From Lutibacter oceani (lineage in GTDB: Bacteria; Bacteroidota; Bacteroidia; Flavobacteriales; Flavobacteriaceae): a DNA stretch of 64,000 nt. Positions within the stretch are counted from its first letter, which is position 1. Each line of letters starts with the position of its first letter. The position numbers were made by a program, and so were the translations under genes. Under the pieces are notes generated by a model, which was not told where the DNA came from, did no database searches, and saw only the letters and a list, made by a program, of their open reading frames with translations. Positions 34,471 through 43,234 of the stretch are shown here, piece after piece. The stretch covers positions 682,001 through 746,000 of the forward strand of contig NZ_QTTQ01000009.1 of assembly GCF_003384935.1 (NCBI RefSeq). The letters are read 5' to 3'.

Positions 34471-35514
34471 TTAATTTGAATAATATTTCTTTTTTAACCA
34501 AAGAGAGACATTTACTAAAGCAATTAAAACTGGTACCTCAACTAAAGGGCCTATAACACCTGTAAAAGCTTGTTGCGAATTAATACCAAAAACTGCAATT
34601 GCAACTGCAATAGCTAACTCAAAATTATTTCCTGTTGCTGTAAATGCAACTGCTGCATTTCGTTTATAATCAATCCCCATTGCTTTTCCTGTAAAGAAAC
34701 TTACAAAAAACATTAATATAAAATAGATAACTAATGGTACAGCAATTTTTAATACGTCAGAGGGGATTTCAACAATTAAATCGCCTTTTAAGCTAAACAT
34801 TAAAACAATAGTTCCCAATAAAGCAATTAATGTTATTGGTGAAATAGCTGGAATAAATTTTCTATTGTAGAAATCTAAACCTTTATATTTTACAATAAAG
34901 AAACGACTTAAATATCCCATTAAAAAAGGAATTCCTAAATAAATTGCGACACTTTGAGCAACTTCACCAATAGAAATATTTACATCAAAACCTTCTAAAC
35001 CTATATATTCAGGTAAAAATGTAATAAATAGCCAAGCGTAAAAACTATATGTTATAATTTGAAACACACTGTTTAACGCAACTAATGTTGCACCATACTC
35101 TCTACTTGCGCCAGCTAAATCATTCCAAACAATTACCATGGCAATACAACGTGCCAAACCAATTAAAATTAACCCAGACATATATCCTGGCTCGTCTCTT
35201 AAGAAAATTATAGCCAATGCAAACATTAAAATTGGACCTACAATCCAGTTTAAAAATAAGGACATTGACATTAATTTTGTGTCTTTAAAAACCGTTGGAA
35301 TTAAGCCATAATCAACTTTAGCCAACGGCGGATACATCATTAAAATTAAGCCAATAGCCAAAGGAATATTTGTTGTGCCAACTGATAATGATTCCGTAAC
35401 GTTTGCCATTTGAGGAAAGAAATATCCAATAGCAACACCAACAGCCATTGCTAAAAATATCCATAAGGTTAAATACCTATCTAAAAATTTCAGCCTTTTT
35501 TTCATGTAGTGCAT
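34471..35514 (-). CDS. acr3: ACR3 family arsenite efflux transporter
   Basis: 347 residues (ATG 35505 is an alternative start three codons in). Ten membrane helices. [20 protein letters not shown] at the start, [16 protein letters not shown] with the essential helix-4 Cys, and [19 protein letters not shown] are ACR3 signatures. Exports As(OH)3 from the cytoplasm. Preceded by the Cys-tailed thioredoxin. Confidence 0.95.
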   Translation of the reverse strand: MHYMKKRLKFLDRYLTLWIFLAMAVGVAIGYFFPQMANVTESLSVGTTNIPLAIGLILMMYPPLAKVDYGLIPTVFKDTKLMSMSLFLNWIVGPILMFALAIIFLRDEPGYMSGLILIGLARCIAMVIVWNDLAGASREYGATLVALNSVFQIITYSFYAWLFITFLPEYIGLEGFDVNISIGEVAQSVAIYLGIPFLMGYLSRFFIVKYKGLDFYNRKFIPAISPITLIALLGTIVLMFSLKGDLIVEIPSDVLKIAVPLVIYFILMFFVSFFTGKAMGIDYKRNAAVAFTATGNNFELAIAVAIAVFGINSQQAFTGVIGPLVEVPVLIALVNVSLWLKKKYYSN

Positions 35515-35527
35515 TATTTCAAGTTTA

Positions 35528-35848
35528 TTAACAACAACCTGTAGATTTTTCTTCAGAAGAGCAACAAGAAGAATCTATGTTTTCATCAGAACAACATGCA
35601 TTGTTTGCAAAATTATCTACTAACAATGCTTTTACCTCTTCTTTTGATGGTACTTTTCCTTTAAATACAACTTTATTATCAACAACAATAGCTGGCGTAC
35701 TCATAACATCATAGGCCATAATATCCATAATTTCAGTTACTTTTATAATTGCCGCTTCCATTCTCAACTCATTAACAACTTCAGTAACTATTTTTTCAGT
35801 ACTTATACAACTTGGACAACCTGTTCCTAATATTTTAATTGTTTTCAT
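35528..35848 (-). CDS. Thioredoxin-fold protein (TM0996/MTH895 type) with Cys-rich C-terminal tail
   Basis: 106 residues. Residues 1-77 are a minimal redox thioredoxin fold: GTGCPSC active site (C10, C13), [19 protein letters not shown] with cis-Pro. The last ~24 residues are a separate tail with pairs CC, CC and CC spaced by Ser/Glu/Asp, six Cys in all. In the ars operon it may reduce or chaperone arsenic; the tail could bind As(III) (inference). ArsE-like function is possible. Confidence 0.8.
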   Translation of the reverse strand: MKTIKILGTGCPSCISTEKIVTEVVNELRMEAAIIKVTEIMDIMAYDVMSTPAIVVDNKVVFKGKVPSKEEVKALLVDNFANNACCSDENIDSSCCSSEEKSTGCC

Positions 35849-35857
35849 TTTAATTAT

Positions 35858-36190
35858 TTATTTACAAGATGATTTTATTATTTCTTTGCCAAAAAAACTA
35901 CTAAATAAATTTTTTGCTTTTTCCCAATTTTCCTGATTAATACAGTATTTAATTTTTGGTGGATTTACTTCACCCTGAATTAATCCTGCAACTTTTAGCT
36001 CTTTTAAATGCTGTGAAATAGTTGATTGTGCCAACGGAATTATTTCAACCAAATCACCTGTAAAACAACAACTCTGATTTTCTAAATGATTTAAAATTTT
36101 AATACGTGTTGGATGGCCTAAAGCTTTTGCAAATCTTGCTAGTTCTTCGGTTTCTTCTAAATATGCTATTTCTTTAATTGATCTTTTCAT
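35858..36190 (-). CDS. arsR: ArsR family metalloregulatory repressor
   Basis: 110 residues. Winged helix with ALGHPTRIKILNHL and the recognition helix AQSTISQHLKELKVAGLI. A Cys pair (ENQSCCFTGDLVE) at the start of the DNA-binding helix region and a C-terminal SSCK Cys could form the As(III) site. First gene of the operon; release from DNA on As(III) binding should induce all seven genes. Confidence 0.92.
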   Translation of the reverse strand: MKRSIKEIAYLEETEELARFAKALGHPTRIKILNHLENQSCCFTGDLVEIIPLAQSTISQHLKELKVAGLIQGEVNPPKIKYCINQENWEKAKNLFSSFFGKEIIKSSCK

Positions 36191-36200
36191 AAGTTCATCG

Positions 36201-36208
36201 CAAATGTA
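36201..36208 (-). promoter_or_regulatory. -7 element of the ars operon promoter
   Basis: The minus strand reads TACATTTG, a full match to TAnnTTTG, 11 bp before the arsR ATG. ArsR would be expected to bind over it, but I cannot define the operator dyad. Confidence 0.65.
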
Positions 36209-36262
36209 CGATTAATAATTAAAATGAAAAAACTAATTAATTGGAAATAACAGGTTAAAAAA

Positions 36263-36856
36263 TTAATCGTGTTTTGGAAATGCTTTTTTATTAAAAACAA
36301 TTAATATTCCAACTGCTGTAGAAATTGCAGTGTCCGCAACATTAAAAATAGCATTAAAAAAGGTAAAAGGTTTTCCTCCCCAAATAGGTAACCATTCAGG
36401 TAAATCTCCACTCCAAATCGGAAAATAAAGCATATCTACCACTTTACCGTATAATAATTTTCCATAAGGTTCATCTGCAAACAATGTGGCTGTAGCATTT
36501 CTAGGAGTGTCAAAAACAATTCCGTAAAAAACAGAATCTATAATATTACCCATTGCCCCCGCAAATATTAGTGAAATAGCAACAATTAAAATAGTTGGTG
36601 CATTTTTTTTAACAGAATTATATAACCAATAACCAATACCCGCAATTGCAAATAACCTAAAAATTGTTAAAAATAATTTACCTGTTTTTCCTCCTAATTC
36701 TGCACCCCATGCCATGCCATTATTTTCGATAAAATGAATTCGAAACCAATCAAAAACCACTACTTCTTCTCCGTATAAAAAATTAGTTTTTATATAAATT
36801 TTACTAATTTGATCTATTAATAAGACTATAACTATAATTGCAATGGCTTTTTTCAA
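36263..36856 (-). CDS. lspA: Lipoprotein signal peptidase LspA, TTG start
   Basis: 197 residues from TTG 36856, which gives the expected N-terminus (KKAIAIIVIVLLIDQISKIYIK). No ATG exists before residue ~48; a longer frame begins at TTG 36901, but that codon lies in the loop of a terminator. Four membrane helices; catalytic Asp in GAMGNIIDSVFYG and in FNVADTAI. Insert between the catalytic motifs is long, as in other Bacteroidota. Removes signal peptides from prolipoproteins at the inner membrane. Confidence 0.92.
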   Translation of the reverse strand: MKKAIAIIVIVLLIDQISKIYIKTNFLYGEEVVVFDWFRIHFIENNGMAWGAELGGKTGKLFLTIFRLFAIAGIGYWLYNSVKKNAPTILIVAISLIFAGAMGNIIDSVFYGIVFDTPRNATATLFADEPYGKLLYGKVVDMLYFPIWSGDLPEWLPIWGGKPFTFFNAIFNVADTAISTAVGILIVFNKKAFPKHD

Positions 36857-36882
36857 TTTATTTTGGCTTTTGTAAAAGGTAT

Positions 36883-36914
36883 TAAAAAATGAAGCTCCCA
36901 AAAGAGGAAGCTTC
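36883..36914 (-). terminator. Terminator after ileS-dksA, ahead of lspA
   Basis: On the minus strand GAAGCTTCC / GGGAGCTTC pairs (one G-T) around a 6-nt loop and is followed by ATTTTTTA. It is 20 bp after the dksA-like stop. Confidence 0.75.
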
Positions 36915-36934
36915 TTAAATATAAATGCTATTTT

Positions 36935-37312
36935 TTATTGTTGCATATTTTTAGCTTCAATGCTTAGGGTTGCGTGTGGCACTAATTTTAAACGTTCTTT
37001 TTTTATTAATTTTCCCGTTACACGACATACTCCGTATGTTTTATTTTCAATACGTATTAAGGCATTTTTTAAATCTCTTATAAATTTTTCCTGACGTATT
37101 GCTAATTGCACATTTGCTTCTTTTGACATGGTTTCAGAACCTTCTTCAAAAGCTTTAAAAGTAGGAGATGTATCATCAGTGCCATTATTACTGTCATTTT
37201 TAAATGAACTTTTCAACAAAGCCAAATCTTCCTCAGCATGAGCAATTTTCTTTAAAATAATTTCTTTAAATTCAGCTAAATCAGTATCAGAATATCTATT
37301 ATTTTCATTCAT
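36935..37312 (-). CDS. TraR/DksA family protein
   Basis: 125 residues from ATG 37312 (a TTG at 37330 would overlap ileS). N-terminal coiled coil (~5-75) and the C-terminal YGVCRVTGKLIKKERLKLVPHAT module. Only one Cys of the four-Cys zinc finger remains, as in other Bacteroidota members I recall. Likely binds RNA polymerase's secondary channel. 4 bp after ileS. Confidence 0.88.
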   Translation of the reverse strand: MNENNRYSDTDLAEFKEIILKKIAHAEEDLALLKSSFKNDSNNGTDDTSPTFKAFEEGSETMSKEANVQLAIRQEKFIRDLKNALIRIENKTYGVCRVTGKLIKKERLKLVPHATLSIEAKNMQQ

Positions 37313-37316
37313 AAGC

Positions 37317-40300
37317 TTATATTTTTTCAATTAATATTTTAGTGTTTACATCGTCAAAAGCAATTTCCGTGCCTTTTTCTACTAATTCCTTAAACACCAA
37401 CTCATTTGTTAACGTTTCTGTTTTTATATATTCTTCATTCGCTGCAATTGAGCGCTCTAATATATCATTTTTTTGAATAACTAATTTAATTTTATCAGTT
37501 ACATCTAAACCTGTTTCCTTTCGAAGGTTTTGCACTCTATTAATTAGCTCTCTTGCATTACCCTCTTTTCGTAATTCATCGGTTATTGTTACATCTAAAG
37601 CAACTGTTAAATTACCTTGATTTGCAACCAACCAACCTTCAATATCTTGTGATGTAATTTCAACTTCGTTTAATGTTAAATTTACATCATTTTCATTAAT
37701 AATTAACGAAATATTTCCTTGTTTTTCAACAATTGCTATGTCTTCTTGACTTAAATTTTGAATAGCCTGAGCAACAAACCTCATATCTTTTCCAAACCTA
37801 GGCCCAAGCACCTTAAAATTTGGTTTTATAGTTTTTACTAAAATACCAGATGCATCATCAATTAACTCAATTTCCTTAACATTTACTTCCGATTTTATTA
37901 AGTTTTCAACAGCTAAAATTTCCTCCCTATCTGCTTCATCTAAAATAGGTATCATAATTCGTTGTAATGGCTGACGTACTTTTATCATTTCTTTTTTACG
38001 TAATGAAAGCACCATTGAAGATATTTTTTGAGCTTGTTGCATTTTGTGCTCTAATTTAGCATCAACCAAACTTTCATCGTATTTTGGAAATTCAGCCAAA
38101 TGTATAGACTCAAAGTTTTCTTTACCTGAAACTGATATTAAATCTTTGTAAAGATTATCCATAAAAAATGGTGCAATTGGCGAAGCTAACTTGGCAACAT
38201 TTAGCAAACAAGTATATAATGTTTGATACGCTGAAATTTTATCTAGTTCGTATTCTCCTTTCCAAAAACGCCTTCTGCTTAAGCGCACAAACCAATTACT
38301 TAAATTCTCACCAACAAAATCTTGTATAGCGCGAGCAGCTTTTGTTGGTTCATATTCTTCATAGAATTTTTCTACATTTTTAATTAATGTATTTAATTCA
38401 GACAAAATCCAACGATCAATTTCTGGCCTGTTTTTTATTGCAATTTCATCTTCAGCATACGTAAAACTATCTAAATTAGCATATAAAGAAAAGAATGAAT
38501 ATGTATTGTATAATGTTCCGAAGAATTTTCTACGAACTTCATCAATTCCTTCAATATCAAATTTTAAATTATCCCAAGGATTTGCATTTGAAATCATATA
38601 CCAACGTGTAGCATCTGCTCCATATTTATCCATTGTTTCAAAAGGATCAACAGCGTTTCCTAAACGTTTAGACATTTTTTTACCTTCCTTATCTAAAACC
38701 AATCCGTTAGACACAACATTTTTATAAGCAACAGAATCAAATACCATAGTACCAATGGCGTGTAACGTATAAAACCATCCACGAGTTTGGTCAACTCCTT
38801 CTGCAATAAAATCTGCTGGGAAGAATTTCTTCTCATCAATTAATTCTTTATTTTCAAATGGATAATGCCATTGTGCATAAGGCATTGAACCGGAATCGAA
38901 CCAAACATCAATTAAATCGCTTTCACGTTTCATTGGTTGTCCTTTATGCGAAATCAAGGTAATTGCATCAACTACATTTTTGTGAAGGTCAATTTTATCG
39001 TAATTTTCTTCACTCATATTACCCACTTCAAAATCAGCAAAAATATCAGCTTCCATTAAACCTGCTTCAACAGATTTTTTCATTTCAGATTTTAGTTCTT
39101 CAACTGAACCAATAATTAGTTCTTCAGTTCCATCTTCTGTTCTCCAAATTGGCAAAGGAATTCCCCAATAACGTGAGCGTGATAAATTCCAATCATTAGC
39201 ATTTTTTAACCAGTTTCCAAAACGTCCTTCTCCAGTAGATTTAGGTTTCCAGTTAATGGTTTCATTCAATTCAAACATTCTGTCACGCTTATCAGTCACC
39301 TTAATAAACCAAGAATCTAATGGGTAATATAAAACTGGCTTATCTGTTCTCCAACAATGCGGGTAACTGTGTCGGTATTTTTCTACATTAAATGCTTTAT
39401 TTTCTTCTTTTAATTGAATTGAAATCTCAACATCAAGTGATCGATCTGGAGCTTCACCTTCATTGTAATATTCATTTTTAACATATTTCCCGGCATATTT
39501 ACCCATATGCTTTGTGAATCTCCCCTGTAAATCAACTAAAGGAACAGGATTTCCGTTATCATCTAAAACTAACATTGGTGGTACTTCAGGATTTGCTTGT
39601 TTAGCAACCAAAGCATCATCAGCACCAAATGTTGGCGCAGTATGTACAATTCCAGTACCATCTTCTGTTGTTACAAAATCTCCGGCAATAACTCTAAACG
39701 CATTTTCAGGATTTTTATATGGAAGTGCATATGGCAATAATTGTTCGTATTTAGCTTCTAATATATCAGCTCCTTTAAATTCACTTACAATTATATAAGG
39801 AATTTTTTTATCATTTTCTTTATATTCAGAAAGTTGCGCTTCATTTTCAACTGCAAAAAACTTTCCTGCAAATTGTTTTCCAACTAAATTTTTGGCTAAA
39901 ATCACATTTATTGGTTCAAACGTATATTGGTTGAATGATTTCACCAACACATAATCAATCTTTTTTCCAACTGTTAATGCTGTATTAGAAGGCAATGTCC
40001 AAGGTGTTGTTGTCCATGCTAAAAAGTGAATAGCACCTTCAACATTTTGTAACATTTTTGGCAACGTATTTTTAATTGCTTTAAACTGTGCAACCGCAGT
40101 TGTATCTGTAACATCTTGATAGGTTCCCGGCTGATTTAATTCGTGTGAACTTAAACCAGTTCCAGCTTTTGGAGAATATGGTTGAATGGTATAACCTTTA
40201 TAAATCAACCCTTTTTTATACATATCGGCCAACAACCACCATACTGTTTCCATATATTTTGATTTGTAAGTAACATATGGATCCTCCATATCTACCCAAT

Positions 40301-40724
40301 AACCAATACGTTTTGTAAGGTCGTTCCAAACATCAGTATAACGCATTACAGCAGTTCTACAAGCTTGATTGTATTCTTCAATTGTAATTTTTTTACCAAT
40401 ATCTTCTTTAGTAATTCCTAATTCTTTTTCAACACCTAATTCAATTGGTAATCCGTGCGTATCCCAGCCTGCTTTTCTTTTAACTTGGAAGCCTTGTAAA
40501 GTTTTATACCTACAAAAAATATCTTTAATAGCTCTTGCCATTACGTGATGAATTCCTGGTAAACCGTTTGCAGAAGGAGGCCCTTCAAAAAATACAAATG
40601 GTTTATTTTCATTTCTTGTAGCTATACTTTTTTCGAAAATATGTTCCTTTTCCCAAAACGCTAAAGTTTCATCTGCTACTTTAGTGAGGTTCAAACCCTT
40701 ATATTCTCTAAACTTTTTACTCAT
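37317..40724 (-). CDS. ileS: Isoleucyl-tRNA synthetase, type 2 (IleRS2) with GIHH signature
   Basis: 1135 residues, the long eukaryote-like type. The catalytic signature reads NGLPGIHHVMAR (residues 57-60 GIHH) where most class I synthetases have HxGH. KRKAGWDTHGLPIELGVEK follows; the CP1 editing domain includes WTTTPWTLPSNTAL; the second signature is KKMSKRLGN (~690). The C-terminal anticodon and tail domains are present. IleRS2 enzymes are known for mupirocin resistance, strongest in the GxHH variant. Confidence 0.97.
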   Translation of the reverse strand: MSKKFREYKGLNLTKVADETLAFWEKEHIFEKSIATRNENKPFVFFEGPPSANGLPGIHHVMARAIKDIFCRYKTLQGFQVKRKAGWDTHGLPIELGVEKELGITKEDIGKKITIEEYNQACRTAVMRYTDVWNDLTKRIGYWVDMEDPYVTYKSKYMETVWWLLADMYKKGLIYKGYTIQPYSPKAGTGLSSHELNQPGTYQDVTDTTAVAQFKAIKNTLPKMLQNVEGAIHFLAWTTTPWTLPSNTALTVGKKIDYVLVKSFNQYTFEPINVILAKNLVGKQFAGKFFAVENEAQLSEYKENDKKIPYIIVSEFKGADILEAKYEQLLPYALPYKNPENAFRVIAGDFVTTEDGTGIVHTAPTFGADDALVAKQANPEVPPMLVLDDNGNPVPLVDLQGRFTKHMGKYAGKYVKNEYYNEGEAPDRSLDVEISIQLKEENKAFNVEKYRHSYPHCWRTDKPVLYYPLDSWFIKVTDKRDRMFELNETINWKPKSTGEGRFGNWLKNANDWNLSRSRYWGIPLPIWRTEDGTEELIIGSVEELKSEMKKSVEAGLMEADIFADFEVGNMSEENYDKIDLHKNVVDAITLISHKGQPMKRESDLIDVWFDSGSMPYAQWHYPFENKELIDEKKFFPADFIAEGVDQTRGWFYTLHAIGTMVFDSVAYKNVVSNGLVLDKEGKKMSKRLGNAVDPFETMDKYGADATRWYMISNANPWDNLKFDIEGIDEVRRKFFGTLYNTYSFFSLYANLDSFTYAEDEIAIKNRPEIDRWILSELNTLIKNVEKFYEEYEPTKAARAIQDFVGENLSNWFVRLSRRRFWKGEYELDKISAYQTLYTCLLNVAKLASPIAPFFMDNLYKDLISVSGKENFESIHLAEFPKYDESLVDAKLEHKMQQAQKISSMVLSLRKKEMIKVRQPLQRIMIPILDEADREEILAVENLIKSEVNVKEIELIDDASGILVKTIKPNFKVLGPRFGKDMRFVAQAIQNLSQEDIAIVEKQGNISLIINENDVNLTLNEVEITSQDIEGWLVANQGNLTVALDVTITDELRKEGNARELINRVQNLRKETGLDVTDKIKLVIQKNDILERSIAANEEYIKTETLTNELVFKELVEKGTEIAFDDVNTKILIEKI

Positions 40725-40871
40725 TTTTGTGCTTTAATTCAATTAGTTTGCGAAATTACGTATTTTATTGAAAATAACATTGCTATAAATAACAAAAAAA
40801 TGACACCCGAAAAGCAATGATTTTTGGGAGTTTTATTTTAAGTTTACAATTAAAATTTTTTGAAACTGAAT

Positions 40872-41762
40872 ATGATTCAACAAATTATATCTAAATCGTA
40901 TAAAAACGCTAAAAAAATTCCATTAAATAAAGATTCTAAATTTATTTTTTTTAGTGATTGCCATAGAGGTGACAACAGTTATGCTGATGATTTTGCTAAT
41001 AACAGTAATATTTATTACCATGCATTGCGTAATTATTATGAAAAAGACTTTACATATATTGAACTTGGCGACGGTATAGAATTATGGGAAAACCTTTTTT
41101 TTAATGAAATTTTTGAAGCTCATAAAAATGATTTTCTTTTAATGCGAAAATTTCATTTAAAGAAAAGATTGCATATGATTTGGGGAAATCATGATATGTC
41201 TTTAAAAAGTGAAAAAAAATCAACCAAACTTTTGGATTCTTATTTTGATAAAATTACTGGAACCAATAAAGATTTATTAAAAGGTTTAACTTTTAATGAA
41301 GGAATTATTTTAGAACCAGAAGGATTTGATAAAAACATACTATTAATCCACGGTCATCAAGCAGACTTTTATAATTATGTTTGGTGGAAATGGAGTCGGT
41401 TTTTAGTACGCATTTTATGGAAACCTTTACAAATTATAGGCATTAAAGACCCAACCAGCCCAGCAAAAAATTTTAAAGAATTAATTAAAGTTGAACGCAG
41501 ACTTAAAAAATGGATATTAGCAAATAACAATCAAATGGTTATAGCTGGACATACACACAGACCACGATTTCCTGAACCTAATGAACTACCTTATTTTAAT
41601 GATGGTAGTTGTGTACATCCGCGCTCAATTACTGGAATTGAAATTGTTGATTTAAAGATATCATTAATAAAATGGCATATTATTTCAAAAAAAGATGGAA
41701 CATTACAAATTGTTAAATCTGTTTTAGAAGAACCAAGAGAAATCGCTTTGTATTTAAAATAA
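40872..41762 (+). CDS. Calcineurin-like metallophosphoesterase (LpxH-like fold)
   Basis: 296 residues from ATG 40872 (TTG 40860 is unlikely). Metal-binding motifs in order: FFSDCHRGD, ELGDGIELW, WGNHDMSL, IHGHQAD and AGHTHRPRF. This matches UDP-2,3-diacylglucosamine hydrolase-type phosphoesterases, but the length is greater than LpxH and it may have another substrate. Divergent from ileS. Confidence 0.82.
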   Translation: MIQQIISKSYKNAKKIPLNKDSKFIFFSDCHRGDNSYADDFANNSNIYYHALRNYYEKDFTYIELGDGIELWENLFFNEIFEAHKNDFLLMRKFHLKKRLHMIWGNHDMSLKSEKKSTKLLDSYFDKITGTNKDLLKGLTFNEGIILEPEGFDKNILLIHGHQADFYNYVWWKWSRFLVRILWKPLQIIGIKDPTSPAKNFKELIKVERRLKKWILANNNQMVIAGHTHRPRFPEPNELPYFNDGSCVHPRSITGIEIVDLKISLIKWHIISKKDGTLQIVKSVLEEPREIALYLK

Positions 41763-41786
41763 AAAAAGCGCCTCAGGATGAGGCGC
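41761..41786 (-). terminator. GC-rich terminator on the minus strand
   Basis: GCGCCTC / GAGGCGC around a 5-nt loop, followed on the minus strand by seven T. It lies 110 bp beyond the DnaJ/TerB stop, so that mRNA has a long 3' end, or a short RNA ends here. On the plus strand there is no T-run. Confidence 0.7.
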
Positions 41787-41896
41787 CACATTAATCTTGG
41801 GGCTAATATCAAAACTTTTGGGATTTTAAAATATTCCCTGTAATTAATTACTAACTATTTTTAAGACACATACTTTTTTTAGAAGTCACAAAAAAA

Positions 41897-42637
41897 TTAA
41901 ACTCCTCTTTCTTTTTGAATTTGTTCGTATGCTTTTTGAACTTGTTTAAATTTCTCCTCTGCTCCTTTTACATGTTCTTCTCCTAAATGTTGTAATTTAT
42001 CCGGGTGGAATTTTTTCACCATTTTTCGGTAAGCTTTTTTCACTTCATCATTTGTTGCTGATTTTTCTATCTCTAAAATTTTATAAGCGCTTTCAGAACT
42101 ATCATAAAACATTGCCTTTATTGATTCAAAATCTTGCTGATTAATATATAAATAACCGGCAATGGTTTTAATCGCATCTACTTCAACTTCAATTACAACT
42201 CCGTCTGCTTTGGCAATACCAAACAAAAAATGAATTAATTGCAATCGTGATGCATGCGTCATATTCTGACGAATTTGCATACATACCTGTCTTGTAGATA
42301 CATTATTACTTTTTATAAAACCATTAAATAATTTAAATGCGTGGCTTGCTCTTTCTTCACCATACATACTCTTAAAATGGTTTCGAACATACGACAGTTC
42401 ACGTTCATCTATTTTTCCATCTGATTTAATTACAACTGCCGAAAGTAATAATAAACTTATTTCAAAATCTCCCGATTGTACATTTCTACTTGTACTACTA
42501 TATCTTTTTGCTTGTTCTATATCCTCTTTACTAAAACCATCAATAACACTTCCCACTACATATCCTAAAATACTTCCAATAGGTCCACCAAAAGTAAAGC
42601 CCAATCCAGCGCCTAGCCATTTTACAAAATTTCCCAT
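41897..42637 (-). CDS. DjlA-like protein: Gly-zipper, TerB domain, J domain
   Basis: 246 residues. N-terminal Gly-rich hydrophobic stretch (WLGAGLGFTFGGPIGSILGYVVGSVI) that may insert in the membrane, a TerB-like helical domain with SDGKIDERE and AKADGVVIEVE acidic metal-binding sites (~55-175), and a C-terminal J domain with KKFHPDKLQ (HPD). A co-chaperone for DnaK, as in E. coli DjlA. Confidence 0.9.
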   Translation of the reverse strand: MGNFVKWLGAGLGFTFGGPIGSILGYVVGSVIDGFSKEDIEQAKRYSSTSRNVQSGDFEISLLLLSAVVIKSDGKIDERELSYVRNHFKSMYGEERASHAFKLFNGFIKSNNVSTRQVCMQIRQNMTHASRLQLIHFLFGIAKADGVVIEVEVDAIKTIAGYLYINQQDFESIKAMFYDSSESAYKILEIEKSATNDEVKKAYRKMVKKFHPDKLQHLGEEHVKGAEEKFKQVQKAYEQIQKERGV

Positions 42638-42654
42638 AATTTATTTTAATGCTG

Positions 42655-42662
42655 CAAAGATA
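42655..42662 (-). promoter_or_regulatory. -7 element for the DjlA-like gene
   Basis: The minus strand reads TATCTTTG, matching TAnnTTTG, 17 bp before the ATG. The mRNA leader would be only about 10 nt. Confidence 0.5.
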
Positions 42663-42753
42663 ATTGAAATATTAGTATGCCCTAAAATTAGTATTGTTAC
42701 AGTTGTTAAAATATTTATAAACTTTTTTATCGTTCCAATAATTAAATTTTCAG

Positions 42754-42786
42754 TTTAGTCTTTTCATATTTAATCTGTTATATTTG
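42754..42786 (+). promoter_or_regulatory. Promoter of the bacilliredoxin gene
   Basis: TATATTTG at 42779-42786 matches TAnnTTTG; a TTTA at 42754-42757, 21 bp upstream, is a near match to the -33 TTTG. The ATG is 38 bp downstream. Confidence 0.6.
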
Positions 42787-42823
42787 CAACATTAAAACAA
42801 AATATAACTAAAAAATTAAAAAT

Positions 42824-43234
42824 ATGTATCCACCAGAATTAGTAAAACCAATGCAACTAGAATTAGAAAATGCAGGTTTTATAGCATTACATACAGCTGA
42901 AGATGTTGAAGAAGCTCTAAGCAAAAAAGGAACAACCTTAGTAGTAGTTAACTCCGTTTGTGGTTGTGCTGCAGGAACAGCAAGACCAGGAGCAGTTGTT
43001 TCATTACAATTTGATAAAGTTCCTACTAATTTAACAACTGTTTTTGCAGGGGTTGACCGTGAAGCAACAGAAAAAGCGCGTGAATTTATGATTCCATTTC
43101 CTCCTTCATCACCAGCAATTGCCTTATTTAAAGACGGAGTTTTAGTTCATATGCTAGAGCGCCACCATATTGAAGGAAGACCTGCTGAAGTTATTGCATC
43201 TAATTTAGCTGCAGCATACGACGAATATTGTTAA
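42824..43234 (+). CDS. BrxA/BrxB family bacilliredoxin
   Basis: 136 residues, the YphP/YqiW fold. [17 protein letters not shown] has the CGC active site (C46, C48); also conserved are [26 protein letters not shown]. In Bacillus these proteins remove bacillithiol from proteins; flavobacteria are also known to make bacillithiol, which fits. Its stop overlaps the next ATG (TAATG). Confidence 0.92.
   Translation: MYPPELVKPMQLELENAGFIALHTAEDVEEALSKKGTTLVVVNSVCGCAAGTARPGAVVSLQFDKVPTNLTTVFAGVDREATEKAREFMIPFPPSSPAIALFKDGVLVHMLERHHIEGRPAEVIASNLAAAYDEYC

Noticed and set aside
40860-40871. Upstream TTG start for the metallophosphoesterase
   Set aside because: An in-frame ATG four codons later gives the natural N-terminus.
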